Assembly (NCBI GenBank): GCA_947498325.1
Contig: CANMKE010000002.1
Span: 124,001-188,000 of the forward strand
Length of the DNA stretch: 64,000 nucleotides
Reading direction: 5' to 3'
Source of the DNA: an uncultured Persicobacter sp.
GTDB lineage: Bacteria; Bacteroidota; Bacteroidia; Cytophagales; Cyclobacteriaceae
The position numbers and the translations under genes are program-made. Every line of letters starts with the position of its first letter. Within the stretch, counting starts at the first letter, position 1. The notes beneath the pieces were generated by a model. It was not told where the DNA came from. It saw only the letters and a list, made by a program, of their open reading frames with translations, and searched no databases. Positions 51,096-60,413 of this stretch are shown here, in pieces.

Positions 51096-51638
51096 ATGGC
51101 TGTTAAAATCAGATTAGCGCGTCGTGGACGCAAGAGAAAACCAATTTACAACTTGGTAGTTGCTGATTCAAGATCACCACGTGATGGTAAATTCATCCAA
51201 AACTTGGGTATCTACAATCCTAACACAAACCCTGCAACTGTAGACTTCGACGAAGATGCAGCATTCGAATGGGTAATGAAAGGTGCTCAACCAACGGACA
51301 CAGCTCGCACATTGTTGTCATACAAAGGTGTAATGTTCCGCAAACACCTTCAAATCGGTGTAGCTAAAGGTGCAATCACTCAAGAAGCTGCTGACGAGAA
51401 ATTCAACGCATGGAAAGAAGCTAAATTGGCTAAAATCGAGGGTAAAATCGCTCGTTTGGCTGGTGATGCTGATAAAGCTGCTAAAGCGCGTTTCGATGCT
51501 GAAGCTAAGAAAAACCAAGATCGTGCTGACGCTATCGCAACTCGTAAAGCTGAAGCAGAAGCTGCTGCTCAGGTTGAAGAGGCTGCTACTGATGAGGCAG
51601 AGGGCGAAGCTCCTGCAGCAGAAGAAACTGAAGCATAA
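51096..51638 (+). CDS. rpsP: 30S ribosomal protein S16
   Basis: The 180-residue protein begins [31 protein letters not shown], as two conserved blocks split at KRKP. Beyond the S16 core (about 90 residues) it has a long Ala/Glu/Lys-rich C-terminal tail, usual in Bacteroidota. First gene of the rpsP-rimM-trmD-rplS cluster. Confidence 0.97.
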   Translation: MAVKIRLARRGRKRKPIYNLVVADSRSPRDGKFIQNLGIYNPNTNPATVDFDEDAAFEWVMKGAQPTDTARTLLSYKGVMFRKHLQIGVAKGAITQEAADEKFNAWKEAKLAKIEGKIARLAGDADKAAKARFDAEAKKNQDRADAIATRKAEAEAAAQVEEAATDEAEGEAPAAEETEA

Positions 51639-51652
51639 GATATTCATAGCCG

Positions 51653-52180
51653 ATGCGTATAGATCAGTGTTTTGAATTAGGGTACATTACCAAGCGGCAT
51701 GGCTTGCAGGGGGATGTGAATGTTGTCTTAGATGTTGACACTCCTTCCAACTATATCGATTTGGAAGCTGTATTCCTTGAACACGGAGGTAGTTTGGTGC
51801 CTTACATCGTGGAGGATATCCGCATGAAAGGTGATCAGGCGATATTTACTTTTGAGGGTGTGGAAACACCCGAAGACGCTGATGCATTGAAAGGGATAAA
51901 GCTGTTCTTGCCATTGGAGGTTTTACCTGATTTGGGCGAGGGCAAATTTTATTACCACGAAATTGTTGGCTTCCGAATGGTGGATGTCAATCACGGAGCA
52001 TTCGGAACAGTGAAAACTGTTTACGATAATGATAAACAACCATTGATTGCCGTTGACGCCAATGGCAAGGAGGTTTTGGTTCCGATGGATGATGACATTT
52101 TAACCAAAGTAGATAAAGAAGCGAAGGTAATTGAAACCCAATTGCCGGATGGTTTATTGGAAGTATATTTAGAGGATTAG
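51653..52180 (+). CDS. rimM: Ribosome maturation factor RimM
   Basis: The 175-residue protein has an N-terminal RimM domain (LGYITKRHGLQGDVNVVLD) and a PRC-barrel C-terminus (YYHEIVGFRMVDVNHG, VPMDDDILTKVD). It assists maturation of the 30S head and binds S19. It is 14 bases after rpsP and 6 before trmD. Confidence 0.95.
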   Translation: MRIDQCFELGYITKRHGLQGDVNVVLDVDTPSNYIDLEAVFLEHGGSLVPYIVEDIRMKGDQAIFTFEGVETPEDADALKGIKLFLPLEVLPDLGEGKFYYHEIVGFRMVDVNHGAFGTVKTVYDNDKQPLIAVDANGKEVLVPMDDDILTKVDKEAKVIETQLPDGLLEVYLED

Positions 52181-52186
52181 CAGGGT

Positions 52187-52882
52187 ATGAGAATTGATAT
52201 TATTTCCGTTGTACCGGAATTGGTTGAAAGTCCTTTGGGGCACTCAATCATGAAGCGTGCGCAGGATAAGGGGCTGATCACCGTTGAGTTACATAACTTG
52301 CGTGATTTTTCTACCAATAAATACCGCCAAATTGATGATTATCCCTTTGGTGGTGGGGCCGGAATGGTCATGATGGTAGAGCCGATTATTAAGTGCATAG
52401 ATTCACTGAAGGCAGAACGGGAGTATGAAGAGATCATATACATGAGCCCTGACGGAGAGCTTTTCGAGCAGCGTATAGCGAACGAACTGGCCTTCAAGGG
52501 GGGGAACCTGATCATTCTCTGTGGACATTATAAAGGGGTGGATGAGCGTATTCGCGAACATTACATTACCCGTGAAATCAGCATCGGGGATTATGTCCTG
52601 TCAGGTGGTGAGTTGGGCGCTGCAGTCGTAACAGATGCAATTGCTCGATTAATTCCGGGTGTTTTGGGCGATGAAACCTCTGCACTGACCGATTCTTTTC
52701 AGGATGGTCTGGTTGCTCCACCGGTTTATACTCGACCTGCGGATTACAAAGGTTGGGAAGTGCCCAAGGTATTACTTTCCGGAGATCACAAGAAAATCGA
52801 GGCTTGGCGTTTTGAGGAATCCGTAAAGCGCACGCGCGAGCGTCGTCCGGCATTACTCAAGGATGCTGATTCAAAAAAATAA
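52187..52882 (+). CDS. trmD: tRNA (guanine-N1)-methyltransferase
   Basis: The 231-residue SPOUT enzyme methylates G37 of tRNAs. Motifs include [28 protein letters not shown], and [17 protein letters not shown]. Length is normal. It is between rimM and rplS. Confidence 0.97.
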   Translation: MRIDIISVVPELVESPLGHSIMKRAQDKGLITVELHNLRDFSTNKYRQIDDYPFGGGAGMVMMVEPIIKCIDSLKAEREYEEIIYMSPDGELFEQRIANELAFKGGNLIILCGHYKGVDERIREHYITREISIGDYVLSGGELGAAVVTDAIARLIPGVLGDETSALTDSFQDGLVAPPVYTRPADYKGWEVPKVLLSGDHKKIEAWRFEESVKRTRERRPALLKDADSKK

Positions 52883-52899
52883 GAGCGGATCAGCCGCTC
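52883..52899 (+). other. Hairpin between trmD and rplS
   Basis: A perfect 6-bp stem (GAGCGG with CCGCTC) starts at the trmD stop and is followed by only CTTTG, so it is unlikely to be a full terminator. A second hairpin (GTG-CCT/AGG-CAC) lies just before rplS. They may tune rplS expression. Confidence 0.45.
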
Positions 52900-52957
52900 C
52901 TTTGCAGTTAAATAATTCAGACATGGTGTCCTGCGAGGGCACGATAAGATTACAATA

Positions 52958-53317
52958 ATGAGCGATCTAATTAAATTCGTTGAAGCTGAGAACAGCGAGC
53001 GCCGTGCAGCGCTTCCTAAGTTCAAAGCCGGTGATACTGTAAATGTACACTGTAAAATTAAAGAGGGTAACAAAGAGCGTATCCAGCAATACCAAGGTAC
53101 TGTAATGCAAATTCGCAACGCAGGATCTAACGGTGAGACTTTCACAGTTCGTAAAATCTCTTCAGGTATCGCAGTAGAGCGTATCTTCCCAATGCTTTCA
53201 CCAAATGTCGATAAAATCGAAGTTGTTCGTTTAGGTAAAGTACGTCGCGCACGTCTTTTCTACCTACGTGGACGTCAAGGTAAAGCTGCTCGTATCAAAG
53301 AGCGTAGAGCAAACTAA
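52958..53317 (+). CDS. rplS: 50S ribosomal protein L19
   Basis: The 119-residue protein matches L19: [52 protein letters not shown] and [18 protein letters not shown]. It sits at the 30S-50S interface. Last gene of the cluster, with a strong terminator. Confidence 0.97.
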   Translation: MSDLIKFVEAENSERRAALPKFKAGDTVNVHCKIKEGNKERIQQYQGTVMQIRNAGSNGETFTVRKISSGIAVERIFPMLSPNVDKIEVVRLGKVRRARLFYLRGRQGKAARIKERRAN

Positions 53318-53345
53318 TTTTTCTCTTCGGAGAAATAAAAATACG

Positions 53346-53374
53346 AAGCCGATCCCTACAAGGGGTCGGCTTTT
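53346..53374 (+). terminator. Terminator of the rpsP-rplS operon
   Basis: An 11-bp stem with one G-T pair (AAGCCGATCCC with GGGGTCGGCTT), 5-base loop, then TTTT, 28 bases after the rplS stop. Confidence 0.88.
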
Positions 53375-53800
53375 CGTGCGTTATCAGGTTTTTGTTAGTC
53401 TTGGCAGCACATTCCACTCTTCCCGAATGATCGATGCTCAAATCACCATTTCGATGCCATGCCGAAAAATGAGGGTATCGTCAGCTGTGTTGAATTTTCC
53501 CAAAGCAGCAAATGATTGACAAGAAAGCGAGGCAAGCCGAATTTGCGCGGATTTTTTTTACCGAAAAGTGACGGTTAACAATTTAATCACTAAGCTATAA
53601 TTGTCAGAAGTAAATTACTTGGTGAATAATTCGGCTTAAAATCTGCAGGTTAAATACTTTCAGTGTCCATAAACTGATGGGCAGTATGGATGAGTGGAGC
53701 ACCACAGCCACTTCCCTATTTCAGGAAACAATACCTCCCCTCCGCTTTGTTGAAAGAAAAGACAACAGTACCGTTCGTCGTTCAACAAAAGTAGTTTCAC
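53375..53800. other. Intergenic region before the quinone oxidoreductase gene
   Basis: No gene is seen. A weak promoter candidate for the downstream gene is TTTG, 19 bases, then TACCGTTC, about 30 bases before its ATG; it matches the -7 consensus poorly. Confidence 0.4.
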
Positions 53801-54802
53801 ATGAAATCAGTTACATTTAATCCCTCAACAAATCAATTTGAATACCAAGCAACCACTGCAGCAACTCCCCCATTACAGGTTAATGATGTGCTGGTGGAAG
53901 TAGAAGCCTGTGCACTGAACCCTGTAGATGCCAAAATTATCGACTGGAAAGGGATGGTCGGCACCGAAATGAATGCACACTGGGTGGTAGGCCTGGATGT
54001 TTGTGGCCGCATAAAAGCATTGGGTGCGGCAGTTAAAGGCTGGAAAGTTGGCGACCGCGTGCTTTACCATGGCAATATGTTCAGACCCCACGGTGGCCTG
54101 GCCTCCTTGGCTGTGCACGATGCCGATACCCTACTTTCTGTTGCTGATGAAATACAGGCGCATATTGCTGCCGCCATGCCCTGTGCTGGCTGGACGGCCT
54201 GGCGGGCACTGGTGGATAAGCTCAAAGTAAATGCGCAGGATCGCCTATTGGTGATTGGAGGATCTGGAGGTGTCGGTTCGTTTGCTGTGCAGATTGCCAA
54301 AAATGTTTTGCAGTGCCCACAGGTAATCGCCGTTTGCTCCACCTCGAACATCGCATTTGTAAAAAGTCTTGGGGCTGATGTGGTGATTGATTACCGAAAG
54401 GAAGATATACTGGAACGGGTGAAAGCACTGACTGACGGTGAAGGCGTTACAAAAGCTTTTGATACCATCGGGGGAGATAATGATGTGGTGGCCGCCAATG
54501 CGCTGGCATTTGATGGTGAAATGCTTGAACTGGTAGATGTTGTTCGCCCACAGGATTATGATCAGCCTTTCCAAAGAGGGATGAGCTTTCATCAGCTGGC
54601 TTTGGGTGCAGGACATGGTTTTGGCGACAGGGGAAAAGCAAGCATTATTACGGCAGGGCAGGGATTTATGGCGGCTTATATCCGTGGACAAATCAGGCTG
54701 CCGCAGGTAAAAGTCATTCCGCTTTCTGCAGCCCCCCTACATTTACAGGCTTTTCATGACAAAAAAACGGTCGGAAAAGTAGTGGTGGATATGAAATTGT
54801 AA
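53801..54802 (+). CDS. Zinc-type alcohol dehydrogenase-like / quinone oxidoreductase
   Basis: The 333-residue MDR-family protein has a GroES-like N-terminus (VLVEVEACALNPVDAKII, VGLDVCGRIKALG) and a Rossmann fold with VIGGSGGVGSFAVQIAK and the KVVVDM end. The structural zinc cysteines are absent, so it fits the NADPH:quinone oxidoreductase group. Substrate is unknown. Ends next to a convergent membrane protein gene with no gap. Confidence 0.88.
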   Translation: MKSVTFNPSTNQFEYQATTAATPPLQVNDVLVEVEACALNPVDAKIIDWKGMVGTEMNAHWVVGLDVCGRIKALGAAVKGWKVGDRVLYHGNMFRPHGGLASLAVHDADTLLSVADEIQAHIAAAMPCAGWTAWRALVDKLKVNAQDRLLVIGGSGGVGSFAVQIAKNVLQCPQVIAVCSTSNIAFVKSLGADVVIDYRKEDILERVKALTDGEGVTKAFDTIGGDNDVVAANALAFDGEMLELVDVVRPQDYDQPFQRGMSFHQLALGAGHGFGDRGKASIITAGQGFMAAYIRGQIRLPQVKVIPLSAAPLHLQAFHDKKTVGKVVVDMKL

Positions 54803-55186
54803 CTAAAGGGAAAGGAAGCAAAAGGCAGAAATCAGCAGCCAAAAGATCCACTGAAACAGGCGAAAGATATTTCCCTTAACGGGTAATGTAAGGGCAACAG
54901 CAAACTGAGCGATGCCCAAGCCCAAATATAAAACCGCCCAAAGTAAAATAATGTCTTTGGGGTGTTCAAATCCCAAATGGTGCCCAAAACCAAAGCTCAG
55001 TAATAAAACCGCAGTGAGCACAAGGATGACTGACATATAATGAAAAAGACTTTGCATGACCTTGCGGGGAATAAGTGCAACATTGGCCTGCAGTATCGGG
55101 CGCAGGAAATCCTTCGTGCCCATTGTAAAATGACCAATACAGGCGAAGGTGGCGAGCAAGCCTGCGGTAATAGTGAAGTAGTTCAT
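54803..55186 (-). CDS. Small integral membrane protein, four helices
   Basis: The 127-residue protein has four hydrophobic segments (about 5-22, 48-70, 78-98 and 104-125) and little outside the membrane. No family is recognised. It is convergent with and directly adjoins the oxidoreductase gene. Confidence 0.7.
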   Translation of the reverse strand: MNYFTITAGLLATFACIGHFTMGTKDFLRPILQANVALIPRKVMQSLFHYMSVILVLTAVLLLSFGFGHHLGFEHPKDIILLWAVLYLGLGIAQFAVALTLPVKGNIFRLFQWIFWLLISAFCFLSL

Positions 55187-55372
55187 GGGAAAGTATGATG
55201 CTTTTCAAATGAACTATTTTTTATCACTTTTGATTTTAATGCAGTAAAGAGAAAAAGTGGGAAGCGGCGCTTTTTTGTGGTGTAACTATAATGATTTGTA
55301 CACAAGCGCGGCGATTCCTTTTAGTAGATTGTTCCCATTCAACAACACACTTTTAGGTGTTCAATCTTCTTT

Positions 55373-57265
55373 ATGCAAAGATTTTTTAATATGCGATTTC
55401 TCTTTTTTATAGGCCTATTATGCGCTGCCTTGCACTCATCTGCTCAGGGCATTCAGCAAGACTTATCCTTTGCCGGAGCTGCCATTTCGAGAACCATGTC
55501 TGCTTTAGCTGAAAGTAATTTGACTCCTGAGGCTAATCACAGAAAGATGAAAATCCTCTTTTTAGGGCAGTCCATTACCGCCGGACAGGGTAGCGATCAG
55601 TTTAAATGGACGAAAGACCTTCAGGAGTTTCTTCAGCAGCAGTACCCCTATCAGCCATTTGATTTTCAGGTAGAAGCTTATGGTGGGTTTACCGCGGACC
55701 TCCTTCGGCCAACACTCAAGTTCAATGCAATCCCTTTTCAGCCTGATTTAATTGTACTTCATGCTTATGGTACCGCCGAAGATTATGAGATGCTGCTCAA
55801 TGATTTAAGGCGCAGTACTTTTGCGGAAATTATGGTGATGAATCACCATGTACAGCAGTATAATTTGGTAGAGGATGACCATTTCAGTACTGTCGAGCTT
55901 CCTGCACTTTGTATCAAGTATGGTGCGCAATTGATCGATATCCGTACGCCTTGGAAACAGTATCTGGAGATGCATCAATTATTACCGACGGATTTGCTTT
56001 CGGACTATATTCATCCAAATGATCGAGGCTACCGATTATTAGCTGAAATTATAAAACCCCACTTTACAATTTCGCCACACTTGAAGGTTGACCCATTGGA
56101 AGAACTAACAGAAATGGTGCTTGGTGAAGACTTGAATTTTGAAGATAGTATTTTGACTTTTTCATTTCACGGAAGTGCATTGGAACTGTTGGTTGATCGA
56201 TCGATGAGCGGCGGCACATTCAAAGTGTGGATCGATCAGCAGCTTGTAGGGGATATTCCTGACACCTATGGGTGGACAAAGCCCGAACTGCCTCATTGGA
56301 GCTTCCCTTGGGGAGGAGGTTTTATTGGCTTGAATAGTGAATCGGCTTTACAACAAGAAGACTGGGCACTGGAAATTACAGCATGGCAAAGCGCCGAAGA
56401 CTTCTCTTTTAAAGTTACAGGCAGCAAAACGGGAGATGATGGCACGGGAAATTGCAAAGAAACATTTATTTCAAATTCTAAGCGACTTGTGATCTCCCCT
56501 TCTGATTGGTTTATGGTAGCCCCTGTTTCCGCCGGGAGCCCCATAAATGTAGGGGATGTGATTCGGTGGAAAAGTAAATGTTTTGGGCAATCAGTAGTCA
56601 GGATAAATACTGATGAGGAAGGTGCAGCAGTGCCGATTGCTCAAGGTCTGAAAGATCAGGCTCATACGGTGCAAGTTCAGCATGTAGATGGCCAACAAGA
56701 GGTTATTAAAGCTTTTCGAGCTTATAGAACAGTATTCCCTGAAGTGCGATTTTCCTTAAATATTGATGACCAGGTGTTAGAATGTGCGGCAGACTTTGAG
56801 GGAGAAATATTTGTGGATGTGGAGGCTAATACGCCTTGGGTGGTTAGCACAATGGAGGATTGGATATCAGTAAAACGAATCGAACAGGACAAGTTGGCAA
56901 TTGTGCTTGAGGGTGTAAATCATCAGCTGAATGCTCGAAAAGGGGAAATTAAAGTTCAGGCTTTTGGCCATGCGCCTGTTTTAATATCGCTTACCCAACT
57001 TGGGCTGCCATCTTCTTCATCGAGTACAAAACCCCATTGTACGGTGTCTCCAAATCCAGCATCTTCTACCCTTTCTGTTCAGAGTGCCAGGCCAATTATG
57101 GAGGTGAGAATGTTGAATTTGCAGGGGCGCCAGGTTTTAAAAAAAGCGGTAGGAAAAAAACAGGACACACTTGATGTCAGTGCGCTTGCGGATGGGCAGT
57201 ATCTCGTGCAATTGGTTTTTAGGGACCATACACAAACCTCCAAACTGATGGTTTTTCATCAGTAA
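55373..57265 (+). CDS. Secreted SGNH hydrolase with BACON and T9SS sorting domains
   Basis: The 630-residue protein has a signal peptide (LLCAALHSSAQG) and an SGNH/GDSL esterase domain: LFLGQSITAGQGSD (block I, GQS in place of GDS) and SDYIHPNDRGYRLLAE (block V with the catalytic Asp-His). A BACON-like beta domain follows (EANTPWVVSTMEDWISVKR), then a type A sorting domain (VSPNPASSTLSVQ, LDVSALADGQYLVQLVF). It should be a secreted esterase acting on polysaccharides. An ATG six codons in is an alternative start. The sialate O-acetylesterase gene follows. Confidence 0.9.
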   Translation: MQRFFNMRFLFFIGLLCAALHSSAQGIQQDLSFAGAAISRTMSALAESNLTPEANHRKMKILFLGQSITAGQGSDQFKWTKDLQEFLQQQYPYQPFDFQVEAYGGFTADLLRPTLKFNAIPFQPDLIVLHAYGTAEDYEMLLNDLRRSTFAEIMVMNHHVQQYNLVEDDHFSTVELPALCIKYGAQLIDIRTPWKQYLEMHQLLPTDLLSDYIHPNDRGYRLLAEIIKPHFTISPHLKVDPLEELTEMVLGEDLNFEDSILTFSFHGSALELLVDRSMSGGTFKVWIDQQLVGDIPDTYGWTKPELPHWSFPWGGGFIGLNSESALQQEDWALEITAWQSAEDFSFKVTGSKTGDDGTGNCKETFISNSKRLVISPSDWFMVAPVSAGSPINVGDVIRWKSKCFGQSVVRINTDEEGAAVPIAQGLKDQAHTVQVQHVDGQQEVIKAFRAYRTVFPEVRFSLNIDDQVLECAADFEGEIFVDVEANTPWVVSTMEDWISVKRIEQDKLAIVLEGVNHQLNARKGEIKVQAFGHAPVLISLTQLGLPSSSSSTKPHCTVSPNPASSTLSVQSARPIMEVRMLNLQGRQVLKKAVGKKQDTLDVSALADGQYLVQLVFRDHTQTSKLMVFHQ

Positions 57266-57360
57266 AAATATCATGGAGATTCACGGACACCAAGTTGGAA
57301 TGTAAAGTAAATTTTATTTGAAAAATGAGTATTGCTGAAGGTATACAAGCATCATTATAA

Positions 57361-59292
57361 ATGAAAAAATCACCTAATATGAAACCTATTTATTTTTTAC
57401 TGACTTCGCTTCTGCTCCTTGTGAGCTGTACGTCAAAAACGGTCAGCCCATTAAGCTTACCAGAAATTATACAGGCGGGTGTTGTTTTTCAGCAGCAAGA
57501 GCCAATACGTATTTGGGGATGGGGCAGTGCAGGGGAAAAAGTTCATTTAAAAGCCTCCTGGATGCAGGAGGAGCAAATCAGCCATATAGCTGCTGATGGC
57601 CGGTGGGAAATAATACTGCCTGCACAACCTGTACGGCGCAATGAGTGGCTGAAAGTTTTCAGTCGTACAGATACCTTATTGGTTGATCCTGTAAATTTTG
57701 GGGAACTTTGGTGGATTGCTGGGCAGTCGAATGCAGAATTTTCTTTAGACAAAGCCGATAGTTATCCTGAATTACAGACCGAGGGGATGAATCCCGATGT
57801 TCATCTTTTTCAGGTACACAAAGTGATGAGCCCTCATGTACAGGAACGGGCAATGGGACAGTGGTGGAATGGAGATGTTCAACAGGCGGCTAACTTCAGT
57901 GCTATCGGGTATTACTTTGCTGATTCATTGCAAAATGCATTAAACTGCCCCGTAGGCATTATTCAAACGGCTTGGGGAGGTACACCAATTAAGGCTTGGC
58001 TGCCGACAGAGCAAGAGCATTTACTCGCTTCAACAACCGCCTGGCCGTTGAGGGAAAGCAGGTATTTAGACACAAAAATTCAGGCGTTACAGGACAGTAT
58101 TATGAAGATCAGAAATGCACAGATGCTGCTTGATCAGCCCATGGCGGCCTTTGCGATTCCTGAAAAAACGGAGGGAACCATCAGGCTACCTGCCGATTGG
58201 GCGGAGACGACTGTAGGCGAAACGGAAGGGATTGTTTGGCTGGAAAAAGTTGTGGAAGTTCCGCAGGATTTTTGGGGAACTGAAGTAACGATCTCGCTGG
58301 GGCAAATTGATGAAATGGACATGACGTTTATAAATGGTAACGGGGTGGGGAGCCATCGAAAAATCGGAGACTGGAAGGTACACCGTAAATATAAAGTGGC
58401 TCCGGATTTTACCAATGGCCATAGTGCTACGGTGGCTGTAAGGCTTATTAACACCATGGGGGCAGGTGGATTACTCGGCCCTGCAGAAGAGATGTTCCTT
58501 AGCAATGGACGAGACAGCGTGCCTTTGAGTGGGAAATGGAATTACAAAAAAGAGACGGTTTTCCCTCCGCAACCGAATTTTTACCATACACAGCAGTCGG
58601 GGGTAATGTATAATGGAATGGTGGTTCCGATAATGCCAATGCCCGTCAAAGGAATGATTTGGTATCAGGGGGAGCAGGATGTGAGCGAACCTAAGGCCTA
58701 TGGGCAAAGCCTCCAAAAGCTTATTGGACATTATCGCAAACTTCAGAAAAAGCCAGACCTTCCTTTTTTGGTAGTTGAAATTGCCCCTTTTGATTATGGG
58801 AGGCAGATTAATGCCGCAGAGTTCAGAAGTGAACAGTTGCGAGTGTGTGAATTATTGTCAGGTGTTACTTTAATTGGGACAGCAGATGCCGGTGCAGCAA
58901 ATGATATTCATCCAAAGGATAAAAAGACCATCGGGTTTCGTGCAAGTCAACTTGCTTTGGGGGAGGTGTATCAACAGCCGGAGGCCGTAAAAAATAGGAT
59001 GTTGGACACATTTGAATTTCAGGGACATAAAATCAGTGTTGCACTGAAAAATAGTGGAGACCTGAAAATGATACCTTTTTCAGGCTTGCAGCCATTTAAA
59101 GTATGGACGGCATCGGGGGGAGCGTACACCCCTAAGGTTACTGTGGAGGGAGGCAAAATTTTGCTTGAAGGCAGAAGGGGCGATCATCTTATTGGGGCGA
59201 GTTATGGTTGGGAAAACTACTATGTGCCTACTGTTTTCAGTACGAAAGGAATTCCTGTTCTACCCTTTAAAATTAGGGCAGCCACGGATTGA
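57361..59292 (+). CDS. Sialate O-acetylesterase-like lipoprotein
   Basis: The 643-residue protein has a lipoprotein signal (LLLVSCTSKT). An SGNH esterase of the sialate O-acetylesterase type follows: WWIAGQSNAEFSL (block I), QTAWGGTPIKAWLP (block II), MIWYQGEQDVSEP (block III) and NDIHPKDKKTIG (block V His). A beta-sandwich insert with galactose-binding-like strands lies near residues 270-380. It removes acetyl groups from sialic or other sugars. It is probably cotranscribed with the SGNH gene upstream. Confidence 0.92.
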   Translation: MKKSPNMKPIYFLLTSLLLLVSCTSKTVSPLSLPEIIQAGVVFQQQEPIRIWGWGSAGEKVHLKASWMQEEQISHIAADGRWEIILPAQPVRRNEWLKVFSRTDTLLVDPVNFGELWWIAGQSNAEFSLDKADSYPELQTEGMNPDVHLFQVHKVMSPHVQERAMGQWWNGDVQQAANFSAIGYYFADSLQNALNCPVGIIQTAWGGTPIKAWLPTEQEHLLASTTAWPLRESRYLDTKIQALQDSIMKIRNAQMLLDQPMAAFAIPEKTEGTIRLPADWAETTVGETEGIVWLEKVVEVPQDFWGTEVTISLGQIDEMDMTFINGNGVGSHRKIGDWKVHRKYKVAPDFTNGHSATVAVRLINTMGAGGLLGPAEEMFLSNGRDSVPLSGKWNYKKETVFPPQPNFYHTQQSGVMYNGMVVPIMPMPVKGMIWYQGEQDVSEPKAYGQSLQKLIGHYRKLQKKPDLPFLVVEIAPFDYGRQINAAEFRSEQLRVCELLSGVTLIGTADAGAANDIHPKDKKTIGFRASQLALGEVYQQPEAVKNRMLDTFEFQGHKISVALKNSGDLKMIPFSGLQPFKVWTASGGAYTPKVTVEGGKILLEGRRGDHLIGASYGWENYYVPTVFSTKGIPVLPFKIRAATD

Positions 59293-59312
59293 TGTTATCC
59301 ATTAAAAAGAAA

Positions 59313-59496
59313 GGGGCTGTTACCTAATTTTATCCTTAAATCAGCATACCAATAAGCGCACTCATTTCTCATTTTCGAGGGTGAAAAACCTTTTAGGCAG
59401 GTGTGCTTTAAAACCTGCCTCTAGCTTTCAGCCCAAGGAAAACAAAGCGTGACCATTTGGAGGTAAATCACGAAATACCAATTATGCAACAGCTCC
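59313..59496. mobile_element. MITE-like element E (184 bp)
   Basis: Ends GGGGCTGTTACCTAATT and AATTATGCAACAGCTCC form a 17-base inverted repeat with a few mismatches. The right subterminal ACGAAAT is shared with element A. It fills the gap between the sialate esterase and the convergent exonuclease gene. Confidence 0.6.
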
Positions 59497-59511
59497 TATG
59501 TGCGATTATTT

Positions 59512-60111
59512 TTATTCCGTCGGCAATTTAGCCTTTTTGGCAACGTCGAAACATTTCTGGAAGCAGGCCAAAGTCAGTTCAGCATCTTCAAGTGCATTGT
59601 GTAAATCCCCTTCCCGCTTAAGGTCAAAGAATTCAGCAATATGATTGAGGCTTCTGCGCTTGGGTACTTCAAGTCCGTTGTTTTTCATGATCATGAAGGC
59701 AAAAGTGCTGATGCTGAGCAGATCGATCAGCTTGTAAGCAAAAGGCCACTTCATGTTTTCACGATAATAGGCTTCCTGCAAAAAATTAATATCATTCATC
59801 ACCCCTTGCCCACACAGGACAATGTCGTGGAAATTTTTGGTATTTGATCTTTTGAGGGTCGTCTTTACCCACTCCTCCAGGTTTTCAAGCACTTCGTACA
59901 TGGCAGGTGCATCCAACAGGTCATATTTCGACAAACCATGGATTTCTTCCGCCTTTACCGAAATGGTATTGATATTTTCAGGGCATACATTGGATTCAAA
60001 TTTAGCGATCTCATTCCAGTCGTTATCCACCAGCACCGCCCCCACTTGGATGATGTCATGAATTTCGGGATCAGGACCACTCATTTCTAAGTCAAATACT
60101 AAATATGGCAT
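59512..60111 (-). CDS. DEDDh 3'-5' exonuclease family protein
   Basis: The 199-residue protein has exonuclease motifs FDLEMSGPDPE (Exo I with Asp/Glu), CGQGVMNDINFL (Exo II) and HNALEDAELTLACF (Exo III with the DEDDh His and Asp). It resembles DnaQ-like or oligoribonuclease-like enzymes. Substrate (DNA or small RNA) cannot be decided. Confidence 0.88.
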   Translation of the reverse strand: MPYLVFDLEMSGPDPEIHDIIQVGAVLVDNDWNEIAKFESNVCPENINTISVKAEEIHGLSKYDLLDAPAMYEVLENLEEWVKTTLKRSNTKNFHDIVLCGQGVMNDINFLQEAYYRENMKWPFAYKLIDLLSISTFAFMIMKNNGLEVPKRRSLNHIAEFFDLKREGDLHNALEDAELTLACFQKCFDVAKKAKLPTE

Positions 60112-60234
60112 TTATTTTCTGTTGTTTTTATTATGGTCTATAGCAGTGCTAAAGGTAAAAATTAATTGCTTATAATAATATAACAGGATAAAGTTAAATT
60201 TATAGAGTGCACTATGACTTCACTGAAAATAAAA

Positions 60235-60262
60235 AAAGCGCAAAATTTTCATCTTGCGCTTT
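60235..60262 (-). terminator. Terminator of glmS
   Basis: A perfect 9-bp stem (AAAGCGCAA with TTGCGCTTT), 10-base loop, then a seven-T run on the minus strand. Confidence 0.88.
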
Positions 60263-60351
60263 CAGTATATTTTTTAGGGTACATTATTAGCCAATGGCGC
60301 ACTATCTCGCGATTGCGAAAAAGGGGCACTGGCATCGTTAGCGGATGCTCT

Positions 60352-60379
60352 CCATAGGAAAAGTTGGCTTTCCCTATGG
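60352..60379 (-). other. Long hairpin in the glmS 3' untranslated region
   Basis: Seven pairs (CCATAGG with CCTATGG), one mismatch and four more pairs around a TTGG loop. There is no T-run after it, so it is not a terminator. A role in message stability is possible. Confidence 0.5.
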
Positions 60380-60413
60380 TGTTGTACTCCGATTTTAAAT
60401 GCTATTTATTGGG

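Larger units (their letters stand above)
60112..60413 (-). other. Structured 3' region of glmS
   Basis: No gene is seen. Between the glmS stop and its terminator lie at least two hairpins: GCATC/GATGC at 60333-60349 and a long one at 60352-60379. The stretch closest to the exonuclease gene should hold that gene's promoter; only an approximate -7 box (TACCTTTA) is visible. Confidence 0.5.
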
